Source: Stenopsyche tienmushanensis
Lineage: Eukaryota > Arthropoda > Insecta > Trichoptera > Stenopsychidae
Assembly (NCBI GenBank): GCA_008973525.1
Contig: WACJ01000274.1
Span: 1,116,001 to 1,180,000, forward strand
Direction of reading: 5' to 3'
DNA length: 64,000 nt
The position numbers and the translations under genes are program-made. This document shows positions 12,386 through 25,705 of the stretch, in pieces; position 1 is the stretch's first letter; every line of letters starts with the position of its first letter. Below the pieces are notes generated by a model. That model was not told where the DNA came from. It searched no databases and was given only the letters and a program-made list of their open reading frames with translations.

Positions 12386-14579
12386 TTCAAAATAAAAATA
12401 AAATGAGTGGATATCTTACACACAATTTGTTTTATTCATATTTAAAAATCGAGCGCTCTTATTAAAAAAAAAACCTATAAGTTTTGAGAGTATGATTGAT
12501 TGAAATTATTGGATTCTATCTAAAAGTAGCAGAAGACAAAGGAAGCAAATGCTCCCAGATGGTGAATGAAATAGAATTGGAAGCTGCTGAATATGTTTAG
12601 TAAGAAAGTTGAAAGCCCTCCACAGCATATTTCTCCTTTGTCTCTGAATACCAGTCCTAAGTCAACGTCCTCGCATCCGATGACGAAAAATAACCACTAT
12701 CGTATACCTGCAAAGGACAATGTTTATCTCAGAAAAGTATACTCCAGAGGAATGCCCAAATTATACATAATTTGAACATTATTAGGTGATCATATTTAAT
12801 ATTTGGTAAATACAACTAATATCATTTTTTTGTTTGGGTCAAGGCAATATTATCACAGTTCAAAGTTCAATCGCGACAAATGGATAAAATTCAAGCCATA
12901 TCAACAAAACACAATATTGACATGGAATGCATCTGATTGAATACAAAAATCATTCGAAGATGTCTCAAAAATCAGCATTGTATTGAGCTAAATTTGAATG
13001 CCCAATTATAATATGTGCAATTAGAATCCAACGCATTGTGCAAGCTTTAATAGATGCAATTATCAGATGCGTTCAGTACATCGAATCAAAATGTAAATGC
13101 AATTAAATTGCAATTAAATATGCATGACTGTGATTTAATGTACATATTTATCCAACGAGATTCATATCGCTGTAATGTACCGCGTGTCAAAATTGATGTA
13201 CACCCTACGTGTGCGATATGGCAGCAGGGCTACCAAAAAGTAACCAGGTGTAAAAATAATGTATTCGATATTTCGCATACATAATAGATCAAAGCGTGTC
13301 TTATCTATTTCGCTCGGTATCTTTAAACGGGTCTTTAGCATCTCGCTGCTGGGTTGTATCGCATTTTCGCGAATTTCTTTGAGCATTATGCACACAAAGG
13401 CATGAGGAATCGACTTTGGCAATCTCAAAGCGATGATGAGGTCGTCGATGCGACGTTATAAAATGTGTTTCGGATAGATTGTGATGTGGTAGATTTGGGC
13501 ATTCAAGCTCTTTGAATCGATTTAAGGCATCTGCAGAATTCGTAGCAGACGCCTTTGTGGCATACGAATGCACTATTTTATAGACAAAATACCACAATGA
13601 TGCAGGAAAAATAAATGGAAATCGTCCCATATAACAGCTTCCATTGTGACCTTAACTGTTAACTTCCTCGGCGTGCAAATAAGAGCATTGTTCATGAAAA
13701 TGCTGAATGTGCATGGAATCATAGGTCGTATTTTTAATACACGTTTTTATATCGGCGGACGATCAAATCTTTCGCGCCGCATATAGTTCACGTTTAATTG
13801 CTATAGTAATTGAATTTCAACTCTATTATGATCGCGATGTATAACATGCATGTCATCGTAGCTATGAGGCTAATTGTGATAATATTGAAACCGGTTTTGT
13901 TGGATGTCATGGCGGTATTTCACGGGTCGTCATTAAAATGCATGATTTTTAAATGGTAACATTTGAATTTGACCCGATTTATATAAACACATGGTCGTCT
14001 TTGTGCGTTGTGAAATTTCATCACAAGCTGACATTGAATTCTTCTTAAGAAACTTTCATCATCGTCATGGACAAGCGACATGAATTTCGCCTGGTAATGA
14101 TTCATGAAATAGCGAATTTCCGGTATAAATGCCGAACAAGATGCAATTTGTTAAACAACGTTGATTTATTATGAATTTATATTAAATAAATTTGTATCAA
14201 TTAATTCATAAATTTAAGATGCTCTATGAACACCCTATAAAATTAATGAGTCTATGCATGATTTAAATATATCAGTTGATGCATATAAATTTTAGATGAT
14301 ATGGTACATATCTATACAAGCAAAAATCTATCTGAAAATCATTTTTTTCCCATATGAAATATATAAATTAAAAAAATCAATTCAGGCATGCAGTTTGAAA
14401 ATAATCTGGAGCTCGTGCATTTATAAGGTGTTTATAAATTTTCCGACTTGTTCTCAATGAAAAACCGTAAGCCAATGTCTATTGATAGGAATAAGCATGA
14501 TTGATAATATAAAAAATAAACCTACTATTTTTTTAATCCACTTCTGTCAAAAAATCACCGTTAACTTGTGCGAGAGATA
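12386..14579. other. No gene recognised
   Basis: A GC-richer stretch at 13280-13640 has overlapping frames up to 109 codons on the minus strand, but none matches a family I know and no splice sites mark it. The remainder is AT-rich. Confidence 0.55.
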
Positions 14580-14611
14580 GTGGGTGAACGCGTGTAACCC
14601 ACAACGCGTTC
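14580..14611 (+). repeat. Two interleaved inverted repeats
   Basis: GTGGGT (14580-14585) pairs with ACCCAC (14597-14602), and GAACGCGT (14586-14593) pairs with ACGCGTTC (14604-14611). The arms alternate, so the two hairpins exclude each other unless a pseudoknot forms; the connecting loops (0 and 1 nt) look too short for that. The surrounding 14570-14720 is GC-richer than average. Confidence 0.6.
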
Positions 14612-14720
14612 TGAGTCCAACTGACGTGAGCCAGAATCAGGGGAGATGCTACAACCCCACCTTGCCAGATATTCAGCCTTCACGCAACTGTTCAAGACCC
14701 ACACGGGGTATACAGTACCC

Positions 14721-16741
14721 CACATGATATATACAAAGTATTAAATAAAAATTATCACTTATAAATTATATGCAGGACATTAAATCTTATCAAGAAATTT
14801 CAATCACACATATTCCTTATTAAATTGCCATTATATCAGATTTATTTCTGCATGTTTGAGAATGGAAAAACTGTTTTGAAAATGCACCCTTCTAGTTCTA
14901 ATTCAAAGCTATACAAACGGCAACGGAAGATGCAGTCGTTGCACATTTCATCAGCTATAATTACCTGCCTGCATACATCCATTTGATATGTGTTGAGAAC
15001 ATCATATGCTGAAAGAATTTGCCTATGTCAAGGTGCAAACATGGAATTATTATTTTATTTTGTTGCTATGCGCTATATCACTTGTTGATTTGAACTCTTC
15101 GGGCAATTGATATATATAATTTTTTTTATGTGTGTGTTTGTTTAAAAAAAAAAGGACACTCGGGCCTCGTATAACACGGTTATAAGATTCCGCAAAAACG
15201 TCGTGTAATACAAATCCGTGTTATACAAGGTTTGAAGTTCATTCAAAATTAGGGATTGCGTTCCAAAAAAATATCGCTATTATTTTAGTGTCAAAGGAGA
15301 CATTTGGAATTACCAAGCAATTAAAATACAACTTCAAATGTGCAATTTATGTAAGTAGAGACATTGAGTATTTCCAATATTTATTTATTTTATTGTTCTT
15401 AGAATCAATTCCAATTTGCATAAATTACATGTTTTCTAAAAAAATGTAAGAGGAAACTATTTTTATTGACATCTTTCCTCAAACTCCATTAATTTTATAA
15501 GCGACTCATCGCGGTCAATGGACGGTTAAAGTGTCATGGTAATGAATGAAATGCAGAAAGAACTTTCTCCCGCGAAATTCAAACGAGTTTAGTCTTTCTG
15601 CATATGAAATACAGGGCGCAGGATCCTTTCGATCATCCCCAAGTCTTATAGTAAATTTTGGGCGTGCTTTCACCAACGTAGGGTATCTCCCTCTTGCTGA
15701 TAAAGCTGCTGTCGTAATCGAGAGGCTTATAATTAGGTATGTTAATTGTTACTATCGATCACATTATTACACGGGGGACTCACTATAAAGGCACTAATCA
15801 AAATAATTACACCTTGCATATTCGCCAATTTAATCCTGGCAGGGGGGGAGCATTGTGCTTGCTCCAGGTCCTGATGCTTCTCAAACTGACGGTTTCATCC
15901 CGTAATTAATTCTTGTCCGCGTGCTTAAATTTAATTATGCATAATTATCGCGGGATGAATGCGCGAAACAAACAGGATCTAATTTTTTACGATGGAAAAT
16001 TCCATATGAATATTAAATAGGCCATAAAATTTAGGATAGAATACTTGATCGATATGGTGACTTTCTAGTGATTATTTTCAATGGCTAGCTTCGGAAATGA
16101 CTAATTTTTAAATCCACACACAAAGGCCTGATGATTCATTATGTTATTTACGAAACACCAATTTGTCCTATATTGGTGGTAATGTCAAAGTGCAATCAGG
16201 AGAAATCATGTTGTGGTGGTATTACGTTTTTTTATGTACACAATGCAACTATCGTATTGTAACATTGGGCTGATGCATAAGTTTTCGATCTTTTTTAGCG
16301 ACTCTTATAGAAATATATTTAATAGACCATCAAAGTGTTGGTCATTTGAATCTATGACATTGTGCCATATTTTAGACTGACAATTGGATCTCATCAATAT
16401 GAAAGTAATCAGACTATGACTTTTTACATCGTCAATGCATTTTACAACTTTTTCTTTGTGATTGATCACTGATAAAGCTTACGGAAAGAGTTTGATCAAT
16501 TCTACATCTAATTTTAATGATCAAACTTATATATTAGGTAGAACCGAAAGTATACGAATATTTAGCAAAAAAACGCTTGAATTTATTAAGAACAAAACTA
16601 GTATATACAATATTATAAAATATAATTCCTTTCAATATGCAACACATATTCCCATCGTTCTGGCAGTCTTTTGATTATTCTTTTTATAAAAGCTTTCCGG
16701 CTTTGAAGCACAAAACTATTTCAAATACATTTCCACTTCAG
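14721..16741. other. No gene recognised; contains a short foldback
   Basis: Besides the foldback at 15165-15230 there is a possible mariner end (GGGCTGATGCATAAGTTTTC) near 16267. No coding region is supported. Confidence 0.55.
15165..15230. repeat. Foldback with 15-bp arms
   Basis: CCTCGTATAACACGG (15165-15179) and CCGTGTTATACAAGG (15216-15230) are inverted with one mismatch. Fragments of the same arm occur near 4613 and 24032. The CGTATAACACGG arm resembles pogo/Tigger-type ends, but no TA duplication can be fixed. Confidence 0.55.
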
Positions 16742-16820
16742 CAGAGCCGTAACGAGGGTATGAATAAGTTAGATACTGGCCCGTGGCAAGTATCTAACTT
16801 GTGTCCCCTCCCCCCTATTA
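16742..16820 (+). repeat. Family A terminus
   Basis: It begins CAGAGCCGTAACGAGGGTATG, the terminal sequence also seen at 17694. The body that follows differs, so this is either a different internal deletion or a solo end. Confidence 0.6.
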
Positions 16821-17039
16821 TTTTAAAAGTATCCGACTTAACGTTGTTGCGGTTGTTGTTAACTAAAAAAAAAACACCCGCGTGCTACCATGATATGTAT
16901 TTGGTACACCATATGAAATTCTGTAGAACTCTAAACCCCGTTTCTATTATATTTCATATAGATATTCCCATTGTCAGAATCGAGTTGTAGTAAATACATT
17001 CGGATGGTGAAGGAAAGGTTAGGTACCAAGAAGAATATC

Positions 17040-17265
17040 GCAGTGATCGACCAAATGATGTGACCACATCAGAAATGATTAAAAAAATCCACGTATTGGT
17101 ATTGGATGACCGTCGACTTTAAGTGTGCAAACTAGTAGACAGGCCTTTCAAAATTTGCACTGAAATTTTAAACTTTGGCTGAGTTTTTTAATCAATTCAT
17201 GGTCATTGATGAAATATGGATTCATCCCTTCACATCGAGACAAAGGAACGTGGAGATCCTCCACT
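17040..17265 (+). pseudogene. mariner-type transposase relic
   Basis: It reads SDRPNDVTTSEMIKKIH, LDDRRL and VCKLVD, the HTH linker of mariner transposases. After a gap it continues AEFFNQFMVIDEIWIHPFT with the first catalytic Asp (VxDExW). It joins family A at about 17255; the copy at 37740-37875 joins family A at the corresponding point. Confidence 0.7.
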
Positions 17266-17450
17266 GACCGCTCAGATCATAGAAAATGCTTCAAACACCC
17301 CTAAGAGAGGACGGAGTAGCCATAAGGTCTGCGTGTTCAACCGGTCCGCTTTTCGGACCGCTGACATGACGAATGAGCGGCTCGCGATTGGATACCATAC
17401 CTAAAAAATATCTACAAAACGATTACGCTCTCTCATTACAAAAATAACAT
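17255..17450 (-). repeat. Family A copy (hAT-like), partial
   Basis: It carries the central palindrome CGGTCCGCTTTTCGGACCG and the flanking TGACATGACGAATGAGCGG shared by all family A copies. It lacks both terminal repeats and follows directly on mariner-derived sequence. Confidence 0.75.
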
Positions 17451-17693
17451 CAAAAATCGTGGGTATTATATTTTTGCAATTTTGTAAAATAATACACAAA
17501 CATTAATTAGCAATTGAAATTAAGTCATTTACTCTCACAAAATTGTTAATAGTAAGTCAACATAATTATTTTAAATGATGAATAAAATTGAATAAAAAGC
17601 TGGTCGACCCATTTATGTCAACGTTCTTATAGCTTACGCTCATCATATTGTAATTTAGAACGCTCGTTATAAGCGTGAATATATTGAAACGCA

Positions 17694-18188
17694 CAGAGCC
17701 GTAACGAGGGTATGAAGCCGCCTGTGGCAAGTATGCAAATAAGCCTCTGAGGGAGCTTCCTGTGATCAGTACTAATCATAGAAAATGCCACAAAAAGCCC
17801 TAAAAGAGAACCGAGTGGCCACAAGATCGGTGTGGCCAACCGGTCCGCTTTTCGGATCGCTGACATGATGAATGAACGCCTCGCGATTGGACACCATACC
17901 TGAACTTGTCTACAGAACGATTACAAACTCTCATTTCAAAACGAAATTGTCCGAAGAAGACTGATCGGGTGGGTTGTTTAAATTTTACAATCGGTCTAAA
18001 ATATTATTGTCTTTATTTTATTGCGGGCTTATATCGGCTTAAAAAAGAGTGACTAGACAACTTAGTGTATATTATAAAAACGGATAGTCAATCAGTGTTG
18101 ATTCCTGTAAAATAGAACGGTCAAGTAGAATAAAAACGATGTGCAACTATCGATCGGTATTCTGCGTTTTGCCTCCCAAGCTCAGTTA
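17694..18188 (-). mobile_element. Family A copy (hAT-like MITE), one terminus present
   Basis: It starts with CAGAGCCGTAACGAGGG at 17694 and contains the central CGGTCCGCTTTTCGGATCG palindrome. It ends near 18188 in TTGCCTCCCAAGCTCAGTT, short of the opposite terminus. Long chance frames here come from the repeat and are not genes. Confidence 0.75.
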
Positions 18189-19856
18189 TAAAATGAATTT
18201 CCACTATTTAATGGAGCACAAAGATTCACCGATGTAAGGAGCAGTGCATAAATAAACGATTTTTTAAATCCGTTTCACATCATTGGACAGATTATGTGGA
18301 AAGGCCAATGGATGAAACATTTACAGGACGATCATATAACGAATTATTGTTGATTTTCCCTGAGAGGATATTTACGAGGCTCGCAAATATGCTTTTTGCA
18401 AGGTCTCTCGCCTTTTTCTGACATTGTATTTGCTCTCAAAATTTGTGTATCAATAAAAAATGTCATATACAGCCAAATTTATTTGCCTGCTCCGTGTTGG
18501 GTATGCATACGACAAAGTCAGATTTGTCAAGTCGGTCGGTTATTTAACTTTCATAACGTATGTGAATAAATTTCCTGGAAATATGTATATGACTGAATTT
18601 AGAGAGGATTCTCAGAAATCGATAATTTGTTTGTAAACTTTCCGAGAAAGGATGGAAGAAGTGGTGTTCGATTATTCATGCGATGCGAATTGCGCGCAAT
18701 TCTCGCGATGCTGCTTTTGACGAAGTCATTTTTTAAATTCTACTATAGAGTATTGCCATGCAGAAGTATTTGCCTTTGGATGTATGATTCAACATTCGCT
18801 TTGTCACATTGTTCGAGTGATGTAATCTATTGTGGCTGTTGAATTTAATAGAAGCATTTCCTCTTTATTAAATTTTCGAGCCATTTCATACAATTTCTCG
18901 CTCTATATGTGACAAAAACAGCATTTTTTCCCGGACATGCCCATTTTTATCTGTAATTAAAGCGTTTTGACTTTTGTACCGCTTTATAATCCGAAAAGCG
19001 TCAAGGAAATATCGTTGATTCGTTTCCGTCATTGTATTTACTTTTTGACGCTTATCTTCCATTAAAGCGGAATTCGGTTAGATAAATATGGAAATGAAAG
19101 TCTTTGAGTAAATCAGATCAAAATGTCGTGGAAGACTTGATGAAAATAGATCTAGCAAACAGACGTTTGATCTTCATTTCGAAGGCATTTCAAATATGCA
19201 TTTATTCAAACAAACAACTTTGTTTTCGGAGCATATTATAACTACATTGTAAGTCCTTCGTATATTTGAATTATTCATACAAGAATCATGTATTTTTAAA
19301 GGAATCGAATAAAATCTGGAAAGTACCTAAACGTAAGCAAGTAAACGATCCTATAAAAATATATGTCTACAATCAAAGAGAAGAAAGAGATAAATATTTT
19401 CCTGGGAAAATCGATCCCTTTGTTATTCCTATTCTCAGCCTTGAAGCTGATTGTCAACTTTAATCTTCAATTTGACTTCACTCCCGTCATATAAAATAAC
19501 ATTGAGAGAGCACAGCATCAAATTTTGCTTCATCTAACTGAATTATTTTTATTCCAATGATTGAGCTTTATTTCAAAACATATAAAAATGGCAATCAATT
19601 ATATATGACAATGCATGTTATGTGATTTCAATATTGGTGCAATTTGTATTTTTGTCTGTAAATAAATATTATATGTACTTAATATTGCAGTGCGTTAAAA
19701 GTCGCAACACTTCAATCGTGTTCCCGTGCTATAAATTTAGCCACACCTATCGAATCCCTAACCATCTTATATCGAATATAGATGATATCTATTTAACAAT
19801 AATTAACATAAACTACTTGTATACAAAAAAGCAGCTATGTAAATTTTAATTTGGGG
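18189..19856. other. No gene recognised
   Basis: AT-rich sequence. Short frames at 18627-18842 and 19266-19463 have no recognisable domain or supporting signals. Confidence 0.6.
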
Positions 19857-20110
19857 TTAATGTTCAAGCGTGCCAGTTTACTTCTGAAGGAGTAGATTTT
19901 GCAAAGGAGTGGTGATACTCGGCTAATGACGCTACTCCAGAACAGTCAAGGGGGAATAACAAAATTGGTCAACGATAAGAATGATGCGAATATCTTAATT
20001 ATCAATACAAACGCTTGCTCTCAAGACAACACGAACGAAAGTCATCTTATCTTCGTTGAAAGAGCTTATCCGACGATAGCAATTTTAGTTAATTACATCT
20101 AAATTTTCAG
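19857..20110 (+). mobile_element. Family B copy (TTAA-type), 3' truncated
   Basis: TTAA at 19857 is followed by sequence matching 4579 downward on the other strand (CTTCTGAAGGAGTAGATTTTG, then CTCAAGACAACACGAACG). The far end seen at 4210 is missing. Confidence 0.7.
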
Positions 20111-20121
20111 GTCCGATAAGG

Positions 20122-20268
20122 TTAAGGGACGTTTTTGCCTTGTTGCACATGTATCGGCTTATACATTTGCGAATTTAATTTATATCGACTTGAAATTTAC
20201 TGATAATGTTCTTAAACATTGGTTCTTTTTTTTTCTTTTGAAACAACAAGGCAGAAACGTTCCTTTAA
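20122..20268. mobile_element. TTAA-flanked 139-bp foldback MITE
   Basis: TTAA occurs at 20122 and 20265. The inner arms GGGACGTTTTTGCCTTGTTG and CAACAAGGCAGAAACGTTCC are inverted with two mismatches. The TTAA target duplication suggests piggyBac-type mobilisation. Confidence 0.65.
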
Positions 20269-21799
20269 TAGCTTCCAAGTTTAAACGATTAAAATTTTAA
20301 GATGGTACTTAAGCACTGAATTAATCTTCGTCGGTCCATTAACTTAGATTAGGGTATTAATGATAATTTTAAAGGCTTTCAAAGAAAATGTTCTGACTAA
20401 AATTTATTTTGAAGGACAAGAATACGCTAACGAACTATAATTGAGAAGATATTTGGATGTGGTTTTAGTTCCTTTTTATGCTCGAATATCGGTCTTGATT
20501 TATGCGGCTTTAAACAGCAAGATATGTCAATTAAATTATTTACAGTGCTGTTTCCTGAAGGCGTACTAATGAATCCATTTGTACCATTGAGAGTTTACTT
20601 ACGCCGAAGGGGGTTCAAAAACAAGACCAATCTCCTTAACAAATAGTCGTAAACGATGTCGGTTAATTAAAACAGTGTTTATAAATTTCGACTGGAAAAT
20701 CTTCAGTCGATTTAATGAAAATTCCTCGGCAGGAGTTTCCAATACGGATGTTTGTAATGGAGGATAAGCAAACAAGAAAATTAAAGAGTTGACGTCACGA
20801 AGAACACCGGACAAATGGGGCGGAAGAGAACTTTATCCAACACCATGAAACGAATCTCACATCCACCTAGAGAAGTTCATCCACGGGTTTCAAAGTTTAT
20901 TTTCGGAAAAATTACACGTCCTTTCGCTTTTAAAAAACGCAAATTCAGTGAAATTTCGGCCATCAATCTTACTGAGCCATCAGCCAACCGATGTGTTTTA
21001 TCGCACTTATTTTTAGCAACGATAAGCAATTAGCTTTCATGTTATAATTTCTATCCTGTTGGAATAGATTCCGTATCACTTTATTTTGACTGGATATTCT
21101 AGCAAATATCCTTAATTCAATCAGATCCCAATTTGATTAAGTATTCATCAAGCCGCACTCAGTCGGCATAATTTATCAGACCCTTCAAATTCTGGTGAAT
21201 AATTTAAACCTTATCCATAGGCATATATTTATAGTAGTATTGTTTTGACGTAAATCTAATTCGAAATCAAACTAATGCTAATCCAAATCATATTTTTTGT
21301 AACTTTGTTAAAAAAATGGCGCCAATTTTCCCTATTCCAATGCTGTTTACTTTCATTTAATGAAACTACCGTTAATGAAAATTGTCCTAATTAGAAAGAG
21401 CATCATCCGGAGGCTATTGTCTCGTTTTCTGCATTGTTAAACGAAAAACAATATAATTGACGTGTCATGACAAAAAACGACAGCAAAACACTACTGGAAA
21501 TGGAAGACAATGTGATCAAAATGAATTTAAATACCGTTACACTTTTACTGCGACAAAATAGCTTTTTGCGCTGTCAAAATGCAAATCGAACAAAATGGAA
21601 AGGAATGTTATTATTTCGTATGAAGCCTCCCAAATGACACAGTAATATAACTTTAAAGTCAAATCGGTGGATTTGCCATATATTTGATTCTCCGACTCGC
21701 AAAATCGAAAAAAGTTCTCGATTTCTTTAAAATTAATTAATAAATTAAATGAATAACTAAAATTTGCGATAAATGACGTGCTCATAATTTTTATTCATA
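20269..21799. other. No gene recognised
   Basis: AT-rich. A 72-codon lysine/arginine-rich frame at 20815-21033 has no recognised homology and no supporting context. Confidence 0.6.
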
Positions 21800-21903
21800 A
21801 TAATCCACCAATATGAGTTCCTGGCATAATATTTTTTAGGTATTAAAAATATATATTTTTCTACAAAAAAAACATAGCGACTCACCAGTGAGTCGGCGGT
21901 TAA
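21800..21903 (-). mobile_element. TTAA-hairpin terminus, copy 1
   Basis: On the minus strand TTAA (21900-21903) is followed by CCGCC and the palindrome GACTCACTGGTGAGTC, then CGCTATG and an AT-rich body. The same order occurs at 57211-57310. The other end is not identified. Confidence 0.6.
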
Positions 21904-21929
21904 GTGATTAAAAAAAGGTCTAACGCCTT

Positions 21930-22030
21930 TACCGGAACGAAAACCGTAGCCGAACCGATATAAATGCTAGGAACGTAACCGAAACCAAAGCCGAAATTTA
22001 AAAAATAACGGTTCGGACCCTTGATTTTAA
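21930..22030 (-). repeat. AACCG-rich repeat G, copy 1
   Basis: This is a degenerate tandem of CGAACC/AAACCG words (AACGAAAACCGTAGCCGAAC). Copies at 43485-43622 and 48178-48318 show its ends more clearly. Confidence 0.65.
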
Positions 22031-22261
22031 GCAGCGAGTGACCATTAAATAACTAAGAGCAACTCAGGTCACGCTTCAAATATCAGATCAGCACTTTTAC
22101 TAAAGGACGCTGTATATTTATTACCTTTGAACATCCAAAATTATTTCCAGGCAAAATGAATCACCATAGAAGCTAAGCCCCAGTATTTTATTTATTGTCA
22201 TTATTAATAGTCAGATATTTAAAAACTGGGTAATTACCCACATACGAAAAGCAATGGTAAA

Positions 22262-22363
22262 CCACCAAAGTATCCTGTTATAACGTTATTAGCACATCCC
22301 CAGGCAATGAAATCTAGTGGTGTCAGGTCTGGAGACCGTGCGAGCCATGGAATAGGGCCGCCA
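22262..22363 (-). pseudogene. Transposase catalytic fragment (Tc/mariner type)
   Basis: From 22363 the minus strand reads GGPIPWLARSPDLTPLDF then IAWGCANNVI, the SPDLTPLDxxxWG block that carries the last catalytic acidic residue of Tc3/mariner-related transposases. Nothing else of the protein is adjacent. Confidence 0.75.
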
Positions 22364-23587
22364 AAATAATTAATTTACACAACATAGGTGCCTACAAAAG
22401 AAATCTTAATTGAAGGAATAAACGCCGCCTTTGCAAAAATAAAAGAGGAAATGCTACTTCAGACAACTACCGTAGAAATAAGGAAAATATTTCGTGTGTG
22501 CATACGAAGCAAGTAAATAAATTTAATAAAAACATCTTAAGCATAAAAAGTATGTATCTTCTTAACCCTAACACTTGCAAACTGGTACCTCTTCAAGTTT
22601 AACGACTTATTGAATGATTTATATGACATTCAGCATATTGTTGGAAAGGGTATAATCTAGAGAACTTTTTCAAACTAAACTAAGTTCAAAATAGTTGTTA
22701 ATTTTTTGTTTAAAAATTTAGACGTTGACATTCCTCTTTCGTTTGCTCATTTTATGTGACTTTGAAAGCTCAGAAGTAAATTTCGTTGAACCAAATGCAT
22801 AAAATAATGGTTTATTTAGAACAAAAATACATTACTAAATACAAAAATAGGTATTTCGTGCTATTACGGAATAGTTATTACGAATTAATGGTGAAATTTT
22901 GGGATTTTTTCAAATTTCAAAATGTTGAAAATAAAAATATATCGACAACTCCTGACATTTGGCAAAATAAATGTCAATCCATGTACCAAATACCCTGTAT
23001 ATTGATCAAATTTCCTTGTTATAATCCGACGTCCGCGATAACATCTTTAATCCTCATCCATTATCCTGCTACGAATTCAGAAGTACAATAAAATTTCTGG
23101 AAGCAGTTTATATCGCCACTGTTGAAAGGTCGAGATAAAACCCAATACAAATTCAACAAAAGCGTTCAAATTAGCCACTACATTTTTAAAAAAAGCTAAT
23201 AATATCCCCAAAAATATATGCCAAGAATACTTTCATACGATTTGTTAAATTACCAAAAGGGAAATAATTGAATCGAATAATTAAATTTTAGGCGGTACTT
23301 CAATTCATCACAATCACCTGGTATTCGAGACTCAAAATCCTTAGCATAAAATGTAAAATATGTGGGGGTGGTCTTTAGGGTGAAGGCACACGGAGGAAGG
23401 CCTAAAGCCTCTGTTATGAATTAATTATAGTTATAATATTTTATGGCAATATATATATATATATAATTTTAAATTAGGGAATCAAAATCAAAAGATGATG
23501 TAACATGAATATTTAACAATTTGCAATTAGTTTTGAATGCTGATTGGAAAAGTAATTTAATGGCTGCTATACTTGGATCGATTTTAA
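22364..23587. other. No gene recognised
   Basis: AT-rich, with a short TA dinucleotide run at about 23449-23465. The 101-codon frame at 22786-23091 is AT-driven and unrecognised. Confidence 0.6.
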
Positions 23588-23942
23588 ATGTATTGTTTAT
23601 GTTTATTTGAAGAAATTGCCGAATATATTGTGTTGTTGATAGTGTTTATTTATTTAACACGGTTGTCGCTGCGTTCATCAGATGTGCGCGTCTCCGAAGT
23701 CCGAGTCTCCGAAAAGCGAATCCAGCGTCTCATAGTTACGTATTTCTATAACGACTTGCAAAAAATTAAGACGGGTAGACAAGCGTTGCGGAGGGCCTAT
23801 GAACAATCACTTTGACACTATCGTCGCCTAACATGTCGTCCACAACATCTCTGTCTCTCTTGGAGCTCAACGTACAAGGGTGCTCTTTCTGAATCCCTGG
23901 AATTCGCTCGCAAATACGCGATCATCCTACTATACACGTTAA
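23588..23942 (-). repeat. Family H copy
   Basis: On the minus strand, TTAA at 23939 is followed by CGTGTATAGTAGGATGATCG and the imperfect hairpin CGCGTATTTGCGAGCG. The internal part matches 39480-39845 and 47546-47923. The 75-codon frame inside is repeat sequence. Confidence 0.65.
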
Positions 23943-24242
23943 AGTTTTAGTAATCAAGCCATGTATATCGCTCTTATCACCCCGGACCCATTTTCACAGT
24001 CTTACTCTCGTTGTGATTTCTGCCTCGTATAACAAGATTTCTTAAACTCTTGCTCGGTTGTTTTGAAAATCAAGGTAATTAAAACATGAGAACAGGCGTA
24101 TGTTTTGGTAGATAAGATACAAGCATCATCCCTATCGATTTAAAGAGTTTTATTTCTTTAATCTTGATCTGTATATATAACATCTAAGTACTATTCAGGA
24201 ATGGCCATATTATCCGAGTATCAAATTTTTTCTTCTTTTTCA

Positions 24243-24299
24243 GGCACGGATAATCCGCTAACCGGATAATCCGCACCCGGATAATCGAGAGTACACTGT
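24243..24299 (-). mobile_element. pogo/Tigger-like terminal repeat
   Basis: Read on the minus strand after TA, the sequence is CAGTGTACTCTCGATTATCC followed by GGATTATCCGG and GGATTATCCG. CAGT plus repeated GATTATCCGG words is typical of pogo/Tigger ends with TA duplications. The partner end was not found. Confidence 0.55.
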
Positions 24300-25700
24300 A
24301 TATCCTGTATACGTCCCTGAAAATAATTTAATAAAATTATTTTTAACAAAATATACTGGTTTATTATTTAAAATATTAATCATATTTTTAATTAATAATT
24401 TAGTTAAATTTAATTTTAATTATTAAAATATTTTTTTAATTTTATTTTTAATTTAAATATCATCATCATCATCATAGCGCAGCCACTAACAGTCCACTAC
24501 AGAACTATGGGCCTCTTCAATATCCATTCATAGGAAAGGGGTTACATCCATTTCGTCTGTATCATACATTCACCTCCTCATTCGCTCGATATTGAAGGTA
24601 GCATTACCACCGAGTTTTATTTTGAACGCTCACCCAACGGGTATCCTGAGTGAACGTATTGACGAACACTTTCGCGAACGTCTCGATAAGGAGTTTGGGG
24701 GGTTTGTAAAGACTGAGTAGTTTTCATAGGGAGATGGTGGAAAACTACTCTAGACGACCTTTTTGACTCTACTGGAAAGGGCTTTCTGGAGTACAAGGAG
24801 TCCAGTCCCCCCTTTCCTCGCTAGGGCGTTGCCGGGGTAGGGTGAAGACATACGTGACGCTTAAGTGCATCTCGGATTCGCTCCTACACCAACTGAGGGT
24901 GTCTCCCCGTCACCGTACAACTTACCCGAGCGAATTCGAAACTGAGTGGTTTCGCCATTTTTTCAGGTTGCCCCTCTCAGTTCGGCGATTACAAAACGAT
25001 ATAGAAGTCAACGGAAGACAACGTTGTTTTTCGTTGCAAAGTAAAGATCATCAAATGCATCTCCTCGAGGCCGTCTTCTTGGTGTTCTTCTTGTTCCTGC
25101 TCCGTTCCTAGAGCCTCTCGGATCCGAACCGGTGAGGTTCCTCGAGTTCCATACTGCTAAGTAGGGAAGACCATGCAAGAGACAACGAGCGACATGCAAG
25201 TTAAGATTCGTATAAAAAGCAATGAATAGTATATAAACTGGATATCAGCTTGCTGTTAGAAGAGTATTTAAGTATCTACTCTGTAAAAAGGTACTAGACA
25301 AGTGGCCAATAGTTAAAATACATAAAATCGTATAAGTATAATAGTTAGGAGTAGTCAAATGTGGTTAGGCCGCAAAAGTATTAGTCAAATTGTATTAGCA
25401 AGGGGTAGTTATGTCGCATCACAGTATTCGAACTTTGACGGTTAGTGTCTACCGGGCACAATCAAATAGTATTTAATCGGTCAGACTGGGAGTAACTGGA
25501 AACAAATATATAGACATAGCTGAAACGAATACGAATAGGTTAAAGTCAGGTATCAAGTAATATCAAATAGTCAGGTCCATATCAAATAGTTTTATAGTCA
25601 AGATTGTATTATGGGAGCAGTCGAAAAAGCATTTTGCTCCCAGTGTTCCCGTGTTTATGTGATAGTAGGAGGCGGATGTGTGCGAGTATTTGTTAATTCA
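24300..25700. other. Unassigned; possible retrotransposon tail
   Basis: A run of TCATCATCATCATCA near 24461 is followed by CGCAGCCACTAACAGTCCAC and GGGCCTCTTCAATATCCATT. This resembles the inverted 3' end of RTE-type non-LTR elements, and a faint relative lies at 36462-36530. The stretch 24600-25130 is GC-rich without a recognised frame. I call no gene. Confidence 0.35.
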
Positions 25701-25705
25701 CTTAC

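Noticed and set aside
13301..13630. A 109-codon minus-strand frame
   Set aside because: No recognised domain, no splice or promoter signals, and competing frames on both strands of the same GC-richer patch.
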